From: Phycisphaerales bacterium | GTDB taxonomy: Bacteria; Planctomycetota; Phycisphaerae; UBA1845; Fen-1342 | Direction: 5' to 3' | Assembly (NCBI GenBank): GCA_022839625.1 | Contig: JALHJL010000029.1 | Span: forward strand, 1 to 58,862 | DNA length: 58,862 nucleotides | Shown here: positions 22,838 to 30,003 of the stretch, piece by piece | How positions within the stretch are numbered: position 1 is the first letter of the stretch | How the letters are laid out: each line of letters starts with the position of its first letter | The notes under the pieces: model-generated | The model's database searches: none | What the model was told of the DNA's origin: nothing | What the model saw: the letters and a program-made list of their open reading frames with translations, nothing else | Made by a program: the position numbers and the translations under genes

Positions 22838-25800
22838 TTAGTGAAAATCGCGCGACTTCGCGCGCACCGGAGCGATGCGCGCGGACAGGTCGCTCAGCCG
22901 CTGCACCTGGACGTGCACCACGTCTCCCTGCCGCTCGACAGTACCTTCCGCGATGACGGCGATCCTGCTCCGCCCCACCGCCCGAAAACGCTCCCAGACC
23001 TGCGGCCGGATGATCAGGTTCGCCGTCCCGGTCTCGTCTTCGAGCGTCATGAACACGATGCCCTTCGCCGTCCCGGGCCGCTGGCGATGCGTCACGAGGC
23101 CGGCGATGGCGATGCGCCGGCCATGTCGTGTGCTTTTCAGCCGATCATTGGGGCTGATGCGCAACGCATCCAGCTCGGCCCGCACCAGCCCGATCGGATG
23201 CGCGGTCAGCGACAGCCCCAGAGCGTCGTAATCCTGCACCACGGCTTGATCGAGCGGCATGGGCGGCAACGCGGCGCGCGGTTCGCGCGGCTCCAACTCC
23301 GCGAACAGCGGTGCCGGGCGCTCGTCGAGCGCCAGAATCTGCCAGAGGGCGTCACGCCGCGACAGCCCCAGCGACCGAAACGCGTCCGCCGCCGCCAAAC
23401 GGAGCAGGGTTTCGCGCGCGACATCCGGCCGGCGGGCCAGGGCCCGAATCGACGTGATGGGCCCCTCGCGCTGGGCCGCCTCGATGCCGCGGACCTTCTC
23501 GGCGCTGAGGCCGCGGACGAGCCGCATGCCGAGCCGGAGTGCGGGGGTCAAGGGATCAAGGGACCGAGGGATCAAGGGATCAAAGGATCGAGGGATCGAG
23601 GTGGGGGTGCACGCCGTTGTGCAATTCCGGTCGCCGTCACCTTGGTCCCTTGATCTCTCGCTCCCTCGATCCGTTTCAGCGCTTGGCGCTTCCAGCCCAC
23701 AGTCATACCTACTGTAATTCACGTCTACTGGACGCACCGGCACGCCGTGCCGCTGCGCATCGCGAACGAGCTGTGCCGGGGCATAGAAGCCCATCGGCTG
23801 CGAATTCAACACTGCCCCGAGGAACGCCGCCGGGTGATACCGCTTCAACCACGCCGACACGTACACGAGCAACGCAAACGACGCCGCGTGACTCTCCGGG
23901 AAGCCGTACTCGCCGAAGCCGCGAATCTGCTTGAAGATCTGCTCGGCGAACGCCGGCGGGTAGCCGTTGGCCAGCATGCCTTTGACCAGCCGCACCTGGA
24001 ATTGCTCCATCTGCCCGCCGCGCCGCCACGCCGCCATCGACCGCCGAAGCTGGTCGGCCTCGCCCGCCGTAAAGCCGGCGGCGACGACGGCCAGCCGCAT
24101 GACCTGCTCCTGGAACAGCGGCACGCCGAGCGTCTTTTCCAGCACGCCGCGGACGGCGTCGCTGGGGTAGGACACCGGTTCGAGTCCGTTCCGCCGGCGC
24201 AAATAGGGGTGGATCATGCCGCCCTGGATGGGACCGGGCCGGACGATGGCGACTTCGATGACCAGGTCATAGAAGCAGCGCGGTCTTAGGCGCGGGAGCA
24301 TGGACATCTGGGCGCGGCTTTCGATCTGGAATACGCCGACGGTATCCGCGGCGCAGATCAGGTCGTAGACGGCGGGGTCTTCGGGAGGAATCTCGGAAAG
24401 GGATCGAGGGATCAAGGGATCGAGGGATCGAGGGAGCAAGGGAGCGAGGGATCGAGGTTCAGCTAGCTGGCGTCGTCCCGCCTTTGCCGGAGACTTTCGA
24501 TCAAGGCCTGAAGCATCCGGCGAACCTCCTGGACCTGTTCCAACAGCATCGCCGCGTTGTTGAGCATCTGCAATTCGATCGTAATGATCAGTTGCGTCTC
24601 CAACTCGGCCAGCGAACCGCGGGCCACCCCCAGGAAGTGAAGGTAGTCGCCCAGCGTTTGCCGCGCGTTTCCCTCGGCGATGTTGCTCGGAATCGAGACT
24701 GCCGCCCGCCGCATCTGCGCTGTCAAGCCGAACTTCTCGCAGGTGGGCAGCCCCTGGGTCGCCTGGTACATGGCCGTCGCCAGGTTGATCGCCTTCTGCC
24801 ACACAATCAGGTCGCGAAACGTGCCTTTGTTTCCCACTGCTCCACTCTCCTTCAACGGGCTCCGGTTCAACGCTAACCACTTTTCCGACAGACGTCCTGA
24901 GCAACTGTTTGTCCCCCGCTCCCTTGCTCCCTTGAACCCTCGATCCCTCGATCCCTTGATCCCTTGATCCCTCTTCGCCCGCGCCCGGCAGCATTCGAAA
25001 GCACTTGTGAATGGCGGTCAGCATTCCTAAGGCCAGACAATCGACCTTGAGGATTCCCAGCGCATCAATGTCATCCTTGTCCCACTCGATAAACGTCCTG
25101 TCTGGCATTGCTCCGTTCTCTAATGGAACGATTTCACACAGCGGCGTTTCCGTAATCACAAAGCCGCCTACGTGCTGCGATAAATGACGCGGAAAACCGA
25201 GGAGCTGCTTTACCAGCCGAATCAACATCTGTACCGTGCGATCACCCGGCGCAAGGCCGGCGGCACGGACAGCTTCCTCCGGCACCGCGTCGTCGCTCCA
25301 CCATTCCAGCGCTTTCGCCAGCCGGTCGACGCGGTCCAGCGAGAGCCCCAGTGCCTTGCCCACGTCACGCACCGCCGAGCGCGGCCGATAGGTGATGACT
25401 TCCGCCGTAATCGCCGCCCGTTCGCGCCCGTACTTCGTGTAGATGTACTGAAAGACCTCCTCCCGCCGCTCATGCTCGAAATCAATGTCTATATCCGGCG
25501 GCTCATTCCGCTCCTTGCTGATAAACCGCTCGAACAGCAAGTCTATACGCGACGGATCGACCGCGGTAACACCCAGACAATAGCAAACCGCCGAGTTCGC
25601 CGCCGACCCGCGCCCTTGACACAAAATCCCCCGGCTCCGGGCAAATCGCACGAGGTCCCAGACCGTCAGAAAGTAGTGCTCATAGCGAAGCTCGGCGATG
25701 AGCCGCAGCTCGTTTTCGAGCAGTTGGCGCACCCGGCCGGGAACGCCGCCGGGATAACGCTTCGCTGCGCCGGCCCACGTGAGCTGCGCGAGATGTTCGT

Positions 25801-27109
25801 GCGCGCTGCGCCCCGCGGGCACCAGCTCGTGCGGATACTCGTAGTGCAACTCGTCCAGACTAAAGTTGCAGCGGCCTGCAATCTCTATGGTGCGTTCCAG
25901 CCACTCGGCGTAAGGCGCGTAACGGCGCCCAAGCTCCTCGCGTCCGCGCAGGTGCCGCTCCGCGTTGGCGAACAGCCTCCGGCCCGCGGCCGCGAGCGTG
26001 CACTTCTCCCGAATGCACGTCAGCACGTCCTGGAGATACCGCCGCTCGGGCACGTGGTAGTGCACGTCGTTGGCTGCAACGAGCGGAATCCCGGTCTGTC
26101 GCGACAACTCGGCGAGCTGCTCCAGCCGCACACGGTCCGGCACGTCGCAGGCCAGCTCGGCGGCCAGGTAGCAGTCGTCGCCGAAGATGACACGGTACGC
26201 ACGCAAGGGATCGAGGGATCGAGGGATCAAGGGATCAAGGTGGCTACAGCGTTGGACGGCCCCATCGGGTGCTATGAGGATTCGATGCGCAGCAGCCCGC
26301 CGCGGAAGTCTCCGTGGCCCACACGCCTGTAGCGTCGGACCTGGGCTCGCTGCAGCGAGTCGCGTGTAGCGGCCTGCCCGCCGTGGCGGGTGTCCGACAT
26401 TTTCCCAGCCGAATGGGATTCTCGCCGGACTCAGAGGTCCGGCGCTACACTGCGGCAGCGGACTGGCAGGCGAGCGACCTGGCGTCCGCTCTGCCGGCGC
26501 TCCGGAATCAGGCTCGGGACCGGAGCCGGGTGCATCAGTCGCAAGGGCCGCCGGTCTGCCACCTCGATTCCTCGATCCCTCGATCCCGTGATCCCTCGAT
26601 CCCTCGATCCCTTGATCCCTTGGTCCCTTGATCCCTTGATCCCTTGGTCCCTTGATCCCTTGGTCCCTTGGTCCCTTGATCCCTTGGTCCCTTGGTCCCT
26701 TGATCCCTTGGTCCCTCCCTTCGGGCATCGCCAGCGCAATCAACCCCGCGCCCAACTCTGCAATGTCTGCGAGGCGAATCTCGCAATCGCCTTTCTGCGA
26801 GCGCAAGCGCCCCCGCGTAATCAGCCGAGCCAGCCGGCCGTACGCCGTACGCGTCGGGGCCAGCAACACCACCGGCGGAGCGTCCACGGGCACGATCTCC
26901 GCACCGACGATGAGATGAAGATCGTGCTCTTTGGCGGCCACGTGGGCCCGGACGACGCCGGCCAGCGAGTTACGGTCGGTTATCGCCAGAGCGGCGTAGC
27001 CCAGCGCGGCAGCCTGCGCAACGAGTTCCTCAGGGTGTGACGCTCCCCGCAGAAAGGAGAAGTTGCTCAGGCAGTGCAGTTCGGCGTAGTCCGGTGCCGT
27101 GCGCGCCAT
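22838..27109 (-). CDS. dnaE2: Error-prone DNA polymerase DnaE2 with three in-frame inserts
   Basis: 1423 residues; DnaE2/ImuC is normally near 1,050. GGAGG lies 7 bp before the ATG at 27109. The protein is a C-family polymerase for SOS translesion synthesis. The PHP domain starts MARTAPDYAELHCLSNFSFL; the catalytic acidic motif is PDIDIDFEHERREE near residue 538; KVDCLALGML, FQIESRAQMSMLPRLRP, EQVMRLAVVAAGFT, YGFPESHAASFALL and the C-terminal OB fold (IAGLVTHRQRPGTAKGIVF) are all intact. Three foreign segments interrupt it at about residues 130-302, 710-905 and 1138-1189, each between conserved blocks and each frame-preserving. They consist of an 8-residue repeat (GSRDQGIK or LDPLIPRS) around other sequence. 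Without them about 1,010 residues remain. lexA lies 332 bp upstream. No intein motifs are seen at the junctions. Confidence 0.92.
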   Translation of the reverse strand: MARTAPDYAELHCLSNFSFLRGASHPEELVAQAAALGYAALAITDRNSLAGVVRAHVAAKEHDLHLIVGAEIVPVDAPPVVLLAPTRTAYGRLARLITRGRLRSQKGDCEIRLADIAELGAGLIALAMPEGRDQGIKGPRDQGIKGPRDQGIKGPRDQGIKGPRDQGIEGSRDHGIEGSRNRGGRPAALATDAPGSGPEPDSGAPAERTPGRSPASPLPQCSAGPLSPARIPFGWENVGHPPRRAGRYTRLAAASPGPTLQACGPRRLPRRAAAHRILIAPDGAVQRCSHLDPLIPRSLDPLRAYRVIFGDDCYLAAELACDVPDRVRLEQLAELSRQTGIPLVAANDVHYHVPERRYLQDVLTCIREKCTLAAAGRRLFANAERHLRGREELGRRYAPYAEWLERTIEIAGRCNFSLDELHYEYPHELVPAGRSAHEHLAQLTWAGAAKRYPGGVPGRVRQLLENELRLIAELRYEHYFLTVWDLVRFARSRGILCQGRGSAANSAVCYCLGVTAVDPSRIDLLFERFISKERNEPPDIDIDFEHERREEVFQYIYTKYGRERAAITAEVITYRPRSAVRDVGKALGLSLDRVDRLAKALEWWSDDAVPEEAVRAAGLAPGDRTVQMLIRLVKQLLGFPRHLSQHVGGFVITETPLCEIVPLENGAMPDRTFIEWDKDDIDALGILKVDCLALGMLTAIHKCFRMLPGAGEEGSRDQGIEGSRVQGSKGAGDKQLLRTSVGKVVSVEPEPVEGEWSSGKQRHVSRPDCVAEGDQPGDGHVPGDPGAAHLREVRLDSADAAGGSLDSEQHRRGKRAANAGRLPSLPGGGPRFAGRVGDATDHYDRIADAQQRGDAVGTGPGGSPDASGLDRKSPAKAGRRQLAEPRSLAPLLPRSLDPLIPRSLSEIPPEDPAVYDLICAADTVGVFQIESRAQMSMLPRLRPRCFYDLVIEVAIVRPGPIQGGMIHPYLRRRNGLEPVSYPSDAVRGVLEKTLGVPLFQEQVMRLAVVAAGFTAGEADQLRRSMAAWRRGGQMEQFQVRLVKGMLANGYPPAFAEQIFKQIRGFGEYGFPESHAASFALLVYVSAWLKRYHPAAFLGAVLNSQPMGFYAPAQLVRDAQRHGVPVRPVDVNYSRYDCGLEAPSAETDRGSERSRDQGDGDRNCTTACTPTSIPRSFDPLIPRSLDPLTPALRLGMRLVRGLSAEKVRGIEAAQREGPITSIRALARRPDVARETLLRLAAADAFRSLGLSRRDALWQILALDERPAPLFAELEPREPRAALPPMPLDQAVVQDYDALGLSLTAHPIGLVRAELDALRISPNDRLKSTRHGRRIAIAGLVTHRQRPGTAKGIVFMTLEDETGTANLIIRPQVWERFRAVGRSRIAVIAEGTVERQGDVVHVQVQRLSDLSARIAPVRAKSRDFH
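23543..23694. repeat. dnaE2 insert 1: inverted 8-bp arrays
   Basis: Left arm 23545-23601 of GGATCAAG/GGATCGAG units and right arm 23640-23672 of the complementary type (CCTTGGTCCCTTGATC) enclose about 40 bp. It encodes about 50 extra residues between YSRYDCGLE and ALRLGMRLVRGL of the polymerase. Confidence 0.85.
24395..24978 (-). mobile_element. dnaE2 insert 2: inverted 8-bp arrays carrying a four-helix gene
   Basis: Arms 24398-24457 and 24915-24973, about 60 bp each, are close to reverse complements of one another and could close a long RNA stem. Between them lies a complete gene (24463-24837) on the dnaE2 strand but in another frame. The dnaE2 frame stays open across all of it (about 194 codons). 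The layout recalls 23S rRNA intervening sequences: stem-forming ends plus a gene for a four-helix-bundle protein. Confidence 0.8.
24463..24837 (-). CDS. Four-helix-bundle protein of the 23S rRNA intervening-sequence family
   Basis: 124 residues. The start is GTG at 24837, giving MGNKGTFRDLIVWQKAINLA, with AAGGAG 9 bp upstream; longer in-frame starts exist but families of this type begin here. Hallmarks are DLIVWQKA, EKFGLTAQMRRAAVSIPSN, IAEGNARQTLGDYLHFLGVARGSLAELETQL. These proteins form pentameric four-helix bundles; they are known from open frames within 23S rRNA intervening sequences and as accessory proteins (Avd-like) of diversity-generating retroelements, where they bind nucleic acid. 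No reverse transcriptase or variable repeat is present here. It is wholly inside dnaE2 in a different frame on the same strand, so the same transcript could express both. Confidence 0.85.
   Translation of the reverse strand: MGNKGTFRDLIVWQKAINLATAMYQATQGLPTCEKFGLTAQMRRAAVSIPSNIAEGNARQTLGDYLHFLGVARGSLAELETQLIITIELQMLNNAAMLLEQVQEVRRMLQALIESLRQRRDDAS
26204..26718 (-). mobile_element. dnaE2 insert 3: inverted 8-bp arrays around a nested repeat
   Basis: The short arm 26204-26240 and the long arm 26561-26718 (about 20 units of CCCTTGAT, CCCTTGGT or CCCTCGAT on the plus strand) enclose about 320 bp that include a family C repeat (26328-26449). On the dnaE2 strand the long arm encodes tandem GIKGPRDQ. 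Total length adds about 170 residues to the PHP region without breaking frame. I see no gene of its own in the interior. Confidence 0.85.
26328..26449. repeat. Interspersed repeat family C, copy 2, nested in dnaE2 insert 3
   Basis: Bounded by TGTAGCGTCGGACC (26328-26341) and GGTCCGGCGCTACA (26436-26449), inverted repeats with one mismatch. The right two thirds align by eye with 22564-22661 (GTGTCCGAC, GGGAT, TCGCCGGAC, GGTCCGGCGCTACA in the same order). Confidence 0.65.
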
Positions 27110-27177
27110 AACGCGACCTCCGGCCCGGCCTGTCGGCGACGCCCAATTCCTCGGTCAGCCACGCAAGCGTCTACCGA

Positions 27178-27206
27178 AGTATACCTAACACAATGCGAAC
27201 ATACAA
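27178..27206 (-). promoter_or_regulatory. Candidate dnaE2 promoter with CCTAACA motif
   Basis: Minus strand: TTGTAT (27206-27201), 17 bp, TATACT (27183-27178). CCTAACA on the plus strand (27184-27190) abuts the -10 box, as at lexA, and may be part of a LexA site. The rest of the 332-bp gap between dnaE2 and lexA shows nothing else recognisable. Confidence 0.45.
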
Positions 27207-27441
27207 CAGAAACCCCACCCCATGTGCCACGCGGCACCGGGCTGCGATCCCCCATTGGCACCACCAGTTCCCCGCCGGACGCGCCACTTCCGACCACGTG
27301 TTTGCGAAGGAAAACTATCAACCCGCCGAGAGGCCGCCCGGCGCCGCTCGGAAGCTGGAAGCCATCCCGCGATTTACTGCCCGCTCAGGGGGGTATCCGC
27401 CGATGTTTCGCCCCGGATGCGAACGTCGAAAACTTCAGGTC

Positions 27442-28068
27442 TTAGTACGTTCGCACCACGCCCACCACGACGCCCTGAATGCGCACGTTTTTTGTCTTAA
27501 TCGGCTTGTATTTCGGGTTGGCGGGCTGGAGCCGGATCCCGTCCGCCTCCCGATAGAATCGCTTCAGCGTCGCCTCGCCCTCCTCAAGCAGCGCGACCAC
27601 GGTTTCGCCGTTGCGGGCCGTCTCGCGCTTCTCCACTACGACCAGGTCGCCGTCGCAGATGCGATCGTCCACCATGCTGTCGCCGCGCACGCGTAGCACG
27701 AAAGTCTCGTGCGCGGAAACGAAGAGCTCTTCGAGGTCGAGCACCTCGCGGTCCTCGATCGCCTCGATCGGCTGGCCCGCGGCGATGACGCCGACCAACG
27801 GCAGCCGCGTGGCACGCTCGTCGGGGAAGCGAATATCCTCGCTAAGTTGCAAAGAGCGTGCCTTGTGCCGGGCGCGCTTGAGATAGCCTTTCTTCTGCAG
27901 CGCGCCGATATGCTCGAAGACGGTTACCTTGCTGATGCCGAACTCGTCCGCCAACTCCTGCATGGTTGGCGCATACCCGCGGGCGTGACTGTAGTCCCGA
28001 ATGAACGTGAGCACGCGCAGTTGTTTCGGCGTGAGCAAGCCGAACCGGCGCTTCGACCGTTGTGCCAT
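27442..28068 (-). CDS. lexA: LexA SOS repressor
   Basis: 208 residues. ATG at 28068 (MAQRSKRRFGLLTPKQLRVL) is preferred over an upstream in-frame start because CGGAGGA lies 6 bp before it. The N-terminal winged helix is clear (YAPTMQELADEFGISKVTVFEHI), although the recognition helix differs from the E. coli type, so a different operator is expected. The self-cleavage site is Ala-Gly in GVIAAGQPIEA (near residue 95). The catalytic dyad is Ser in RGDSMVDD (near 129) and Lys in GEATLKRFY (near 167). RecA-driven autocleavage derepresses SOS genes, and dnaE2 downstream on the same strand is a typical target. Its own promoter carries inverted AATGTTAG/CTAACATT repeats, suggesting autorepression. 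Confidence 0.95.
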   Translation of the reverse strand: MAQRSKRRFGLLTPKQLRVLTFIRDYSHARGYAPTMQELADEFGISKVTVFEHIGALQKKGYLKRARHKARSLQLSEDIRFPDERATRLPLVGVIAAGQPIEAIEDREVLDLEELFVSAHETFVLRVRGDSMVDDRICDGDLVVVEKRETARNGETVVALLEEGEATLKRFYREADGIRLQPANPKYKPIKTKNVRIQGVVVGVVRTY

Positions 28069-28369
28069 CGTATTCCTCCGCCAAGTAGGCACTCAGAGAC
28101 CCAAAGATTACCGGCGGCAGAGGACGGTCGGCGACGGCCCAGACACGCCGGTCGCGCGCCTCGGCCGCAGCGGCATCGAATTCGCCTTCAACGGCGAGAT
28201 CGAACTCGCGCGCCAGGCAGCCGCTCAGATGGCGAAGTTGGGCATCGGTCAGGGGGGCGGATTCCAACTCGAGCAGTGTCGGCCCAGTGTCGCGGACCTC
28301 CCGTTGGTAACCCCCGCCCGGGCCGAGCAGGCACAGCATCCGACCTCGCACTCCAGTTTCCGTGGCCAC
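27842..28369 (-). CDS. Possible small protein overlapping the 5' end of lexA
   Basis: Not recognised. Starting at GTG 28369, with AAGGAG 7 bp upstream, up to 175 codons are open. The first about 95 codons look like real coding sequence (normal GC3 and composition; MLCLLGPGGGYQREVRDTG, ELESAPLTDAQLRHLSG). The frame then runs about 225 bp into lexA, where the residues become Arg/His-rich and are probably a shadow of lexA. Either a genuine gene overlaps lexA deeply, or a frameshift removed the original stop codon. It lies directly downstream of the strong promoter at 28434-28462, so it would be the first gene of the lexA message. No function is proposed. Confidence 0.4.
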   Translation of the reverse strand: MATETGVRGRMLCLLGPGGGYQREVRDTGPTLLELESAPLTDAQLRHLSGCLAREFDLAVEGEFDAAAAEARDRRVWAVADRPLPPVIFGSLSAYLAEEYDGTTVEAPVRLAHAETTARAHVHSGLQSRPRVCANHAGVGGRVRHQQGNRLRAYRRAAEERLSQARPAQGTLFAT

Positions 28370-28409
28370 GGCGCACTCCTTTGCGTCCCTGCTTCGCCGT
28401 CCTCGTGCC

Positions 28410-28462
28410 AATGTTAGATGCCTATTTGCACAAATTATAACCTAACATTCGGCATGAGTCAA
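28410..28462 (-). promoter_or_regulatory. lexA promoter with candidate operator
   Basis: Minus strand: TTGACT (28462-28457), exactly 17 bp, TATAAT (28439-28434), a near-consensus sigma70 promoter. Inverted repeats AATGTTAG (28410-28417) and CTAACATT (28442-28449) bracket the -10 box and predicted start (near 28427), where a repressor could block initiation. Confidence 0.7.
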
Positions 28463-28584
28463 GCGGCGATCACGGTTTCCTCGACTTCCACGCAAGCCAC
28501 GACATGCAGGGGGTCGCTAACATAAGAACAACTATAGCATGGGTTCTGGCACCTGTCACTCTCACTCTCTAAAAATCTGGGCTT

Positions 28585-28608
28585 TTCTCCGGGAGCGCTC
28601 CCGGAGAA
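28585..28608. repeat. 24-bp perfect palindrome containing GGGAGCGCTCCC
   Basis: Half-site TTCTCCGGGAGC followed by its exact reverse complement. The 12-bp core GGGAGCGCTCCC occurs again at 58769-58780. It lies 41 bp downstream of the glycosyltransferase stop (minus strand), so it could work as a terminator hairpin, or as a protein-binding site. Confidence 0.6.
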
Positions 28609-28648
28609 TCCCACAGCCACCGGGCGTCAGACGACGTACTTCGGCTGT

Positions 28649-29884
28649 TTACGGGCCCAGCCGTTTACTTGATACAAGACCGACCGCCACCCCCTGCGCC
28701 CCGCCGGCATACGATGTCCCTCTCCAGCGAGTCTGCCTTCCCGCCAGGCGCGTCATGGCATTGCAAGTCATGCCCAGACAAAGCGTTGCACCCAGCGGGT
28801 AGCTCAGTGCCCACGCAGCCCCAATCCCGCTGAGTGGGTAGAACCGCCACAGCACCGTCTGCTGCGCGACGACCGCCAGTCCTGCCGCCGCTCCGATCCA
28901 GGCTCCCGCCGACCCCAGGAACGGCGCGGCCAAGAGGCTGGCCCAGGGGAGCAGGCTGAAGACGGAAAGGAAGACCGCGCTGGTAATCAGGCGCGGCCAG
29001 GTGCCGAAGCACCCGTAGAAGATTCGGCTCCAGCCGCGCCAAATGGCGCCCAGGCCGACGTACATGCGCACGCTATAGTGGCCGCCGCCCCGGAGAACCT
29101 GGAGTCGCAGGCTGGCGCGCTTGGCCTCCCGGGCCAAGTGCATGTCCTCGTTGAGGACCGACCGGCATTGCTCGTGCCCGCCCAGCCGGGCGTACGCCGC
29201 CCGCGACATCAGCATGAAGGCGCCATTCGCATAGGCGCACGGCGAGCGCGGGTTATTTACGCGTTCGGGTGAGAACCAGAACACCATCACCGCACCGGCC
29301 GGCGGCTGAACGACGCGCTCCCAAAATGTCCCGGCGTCCAATTGCGGCAACACGGACAGGAAATCGACCTGCTCTGCCTGTGCGTAGCGCACGGCGGCCG
29401 CGAGGAGGGTCGGCTCGTGGAAGCGGCAGTCGGCGTCCGTGAAGCACAGGTATTCGCCGGTTGCGAACTGCGTCCCCTGATGCATGGCGTGGTTCTTGCC
29501 CGCCCAGCCGGCCGGCAAGCTGCGCACATGGACCGGCCGAACGCGCGTGTCGCGAGCGGCCAGCTCATTAATGATTTCGCCGGTGCGATCCGTGCTGCGG
29601 TCGTTGACCGCGATGACCTCGAAATCGGGATAGCTTTGCGACAGGAGTCCCGTCAGGCAGCGCCCGATGTTGTCCTCTTCGTCCTTCGCCGCCACGAGCA
29701 CCGAGAGCCGCGGCCAGGGACCGCCGCCGCGCTCGGCGTCCGCCGGCGATAGAACGGGGTCGTGCCTGGCACGGCTCAGATTCAGATGCCGGCGTAGCCA
29801 CACGAGACCGATGAGGGCGAGCAGGCCGGCCCAGACTGCGGTCCACGACGGCGGCCAGCCGAAAGTCACGGCCTCACTCAGCAA
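28649..29884 (-). CDS. Membrane family 2 glycosyltransferase
   Basis: 411 residues. The start is uncertain: TTG at 29884 has GGGAG 9 bp upstream; a GTG six codons later is an alternative. An N-terminal membrane helix (WTAVWAGLLALIGLVWL) is followed by a GT-A catalytic domain: LSVLVAAKDEEDNIGRCL, VIAVNDRSTDRTGEI, the metal-binding FTDADCRFHE, NEDMHLAREAKR with the probable catalytic Asp, and a late WRGWSR motif like the QxxRW of processive enzymes. Three or four membrane helices close the protein. The order resembles hopene-associated HpnB-type transferases, but donor and acceptor are unknown. It acts at the cytoplasmic face of the inner membrane. It diverges from the gene at 30004. Confidence 0.88.
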   Translation of the reverse strand: MLSEAVTFGWPPSWTAVWAGLLALIGLVWLRRHLNLSRARHDPVLSPADAERGGGPWPRLSVLVAAKDEEDNIGRCLTGLLSQSYPDFEVIAVNDRSTDRTGEIINELAARDTRVRPVHVRSLPAGWAGKNHAMHQGTQFATGEYLCFTDADCRFHEPTLLAAAVRYAQAEQVDFLSVLPQLDAGTFWERVVQPPAGAVMVFWFSPERVNNPRSPCAYANGAFMLMSRAAYARLGGHEQCRSVLNEDMHLAREAKRASLRLQVLRGGGHYSVRMYVGLGAIWRGWSRIFYGCFGTWPRLITSAVFLSVFSLLPWASLLAAPFLGSAGAWIGAAAGLAVVAQQTVLWRFYPLSGIGAAWALSYPLGATLCLGMTCNAMTRLAGRQTRWRGTSYAGGAQGVAVGLVSSKRLGP

Positions 29885-30003
29885 GCGTGCTGCTCCCGGT
29901 CAACGGGTTTCCCCGGGCAGGGCGTTCGTCCCCGCCTCCGGGGGTTGAGCAGCCTACCGAAATTGCGACAATGTTACCACTCGACATTCCCGAGGTGAGT
30001 TCG

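Noticed and set aside
22838..24394. dnaE2 as a frameshifted pseudogene
   Set aside because: The reading frame is continuous and conserved blocks follow each insert in the correct frame.
24395..24978. Diversity-generating retroelement
   Set aside because: The four-helix protein resembles Avd, but there is no reverse transcriptase or template/variable repeat pair nearby.
26561..26718. CRISPR or minisatellite gene of its own
   Set aside because: The unit is only 8 bp and the stretch is part of the dnaE2 frame with inverted partner arms.
22838..27109. Inteins in DnaE2
   Set aside because: The inserts lack the N-terminal Cys/Ser block and the C-terminal His-Asn plus Cys/Ser/Thr; they are low-complexity repeats.
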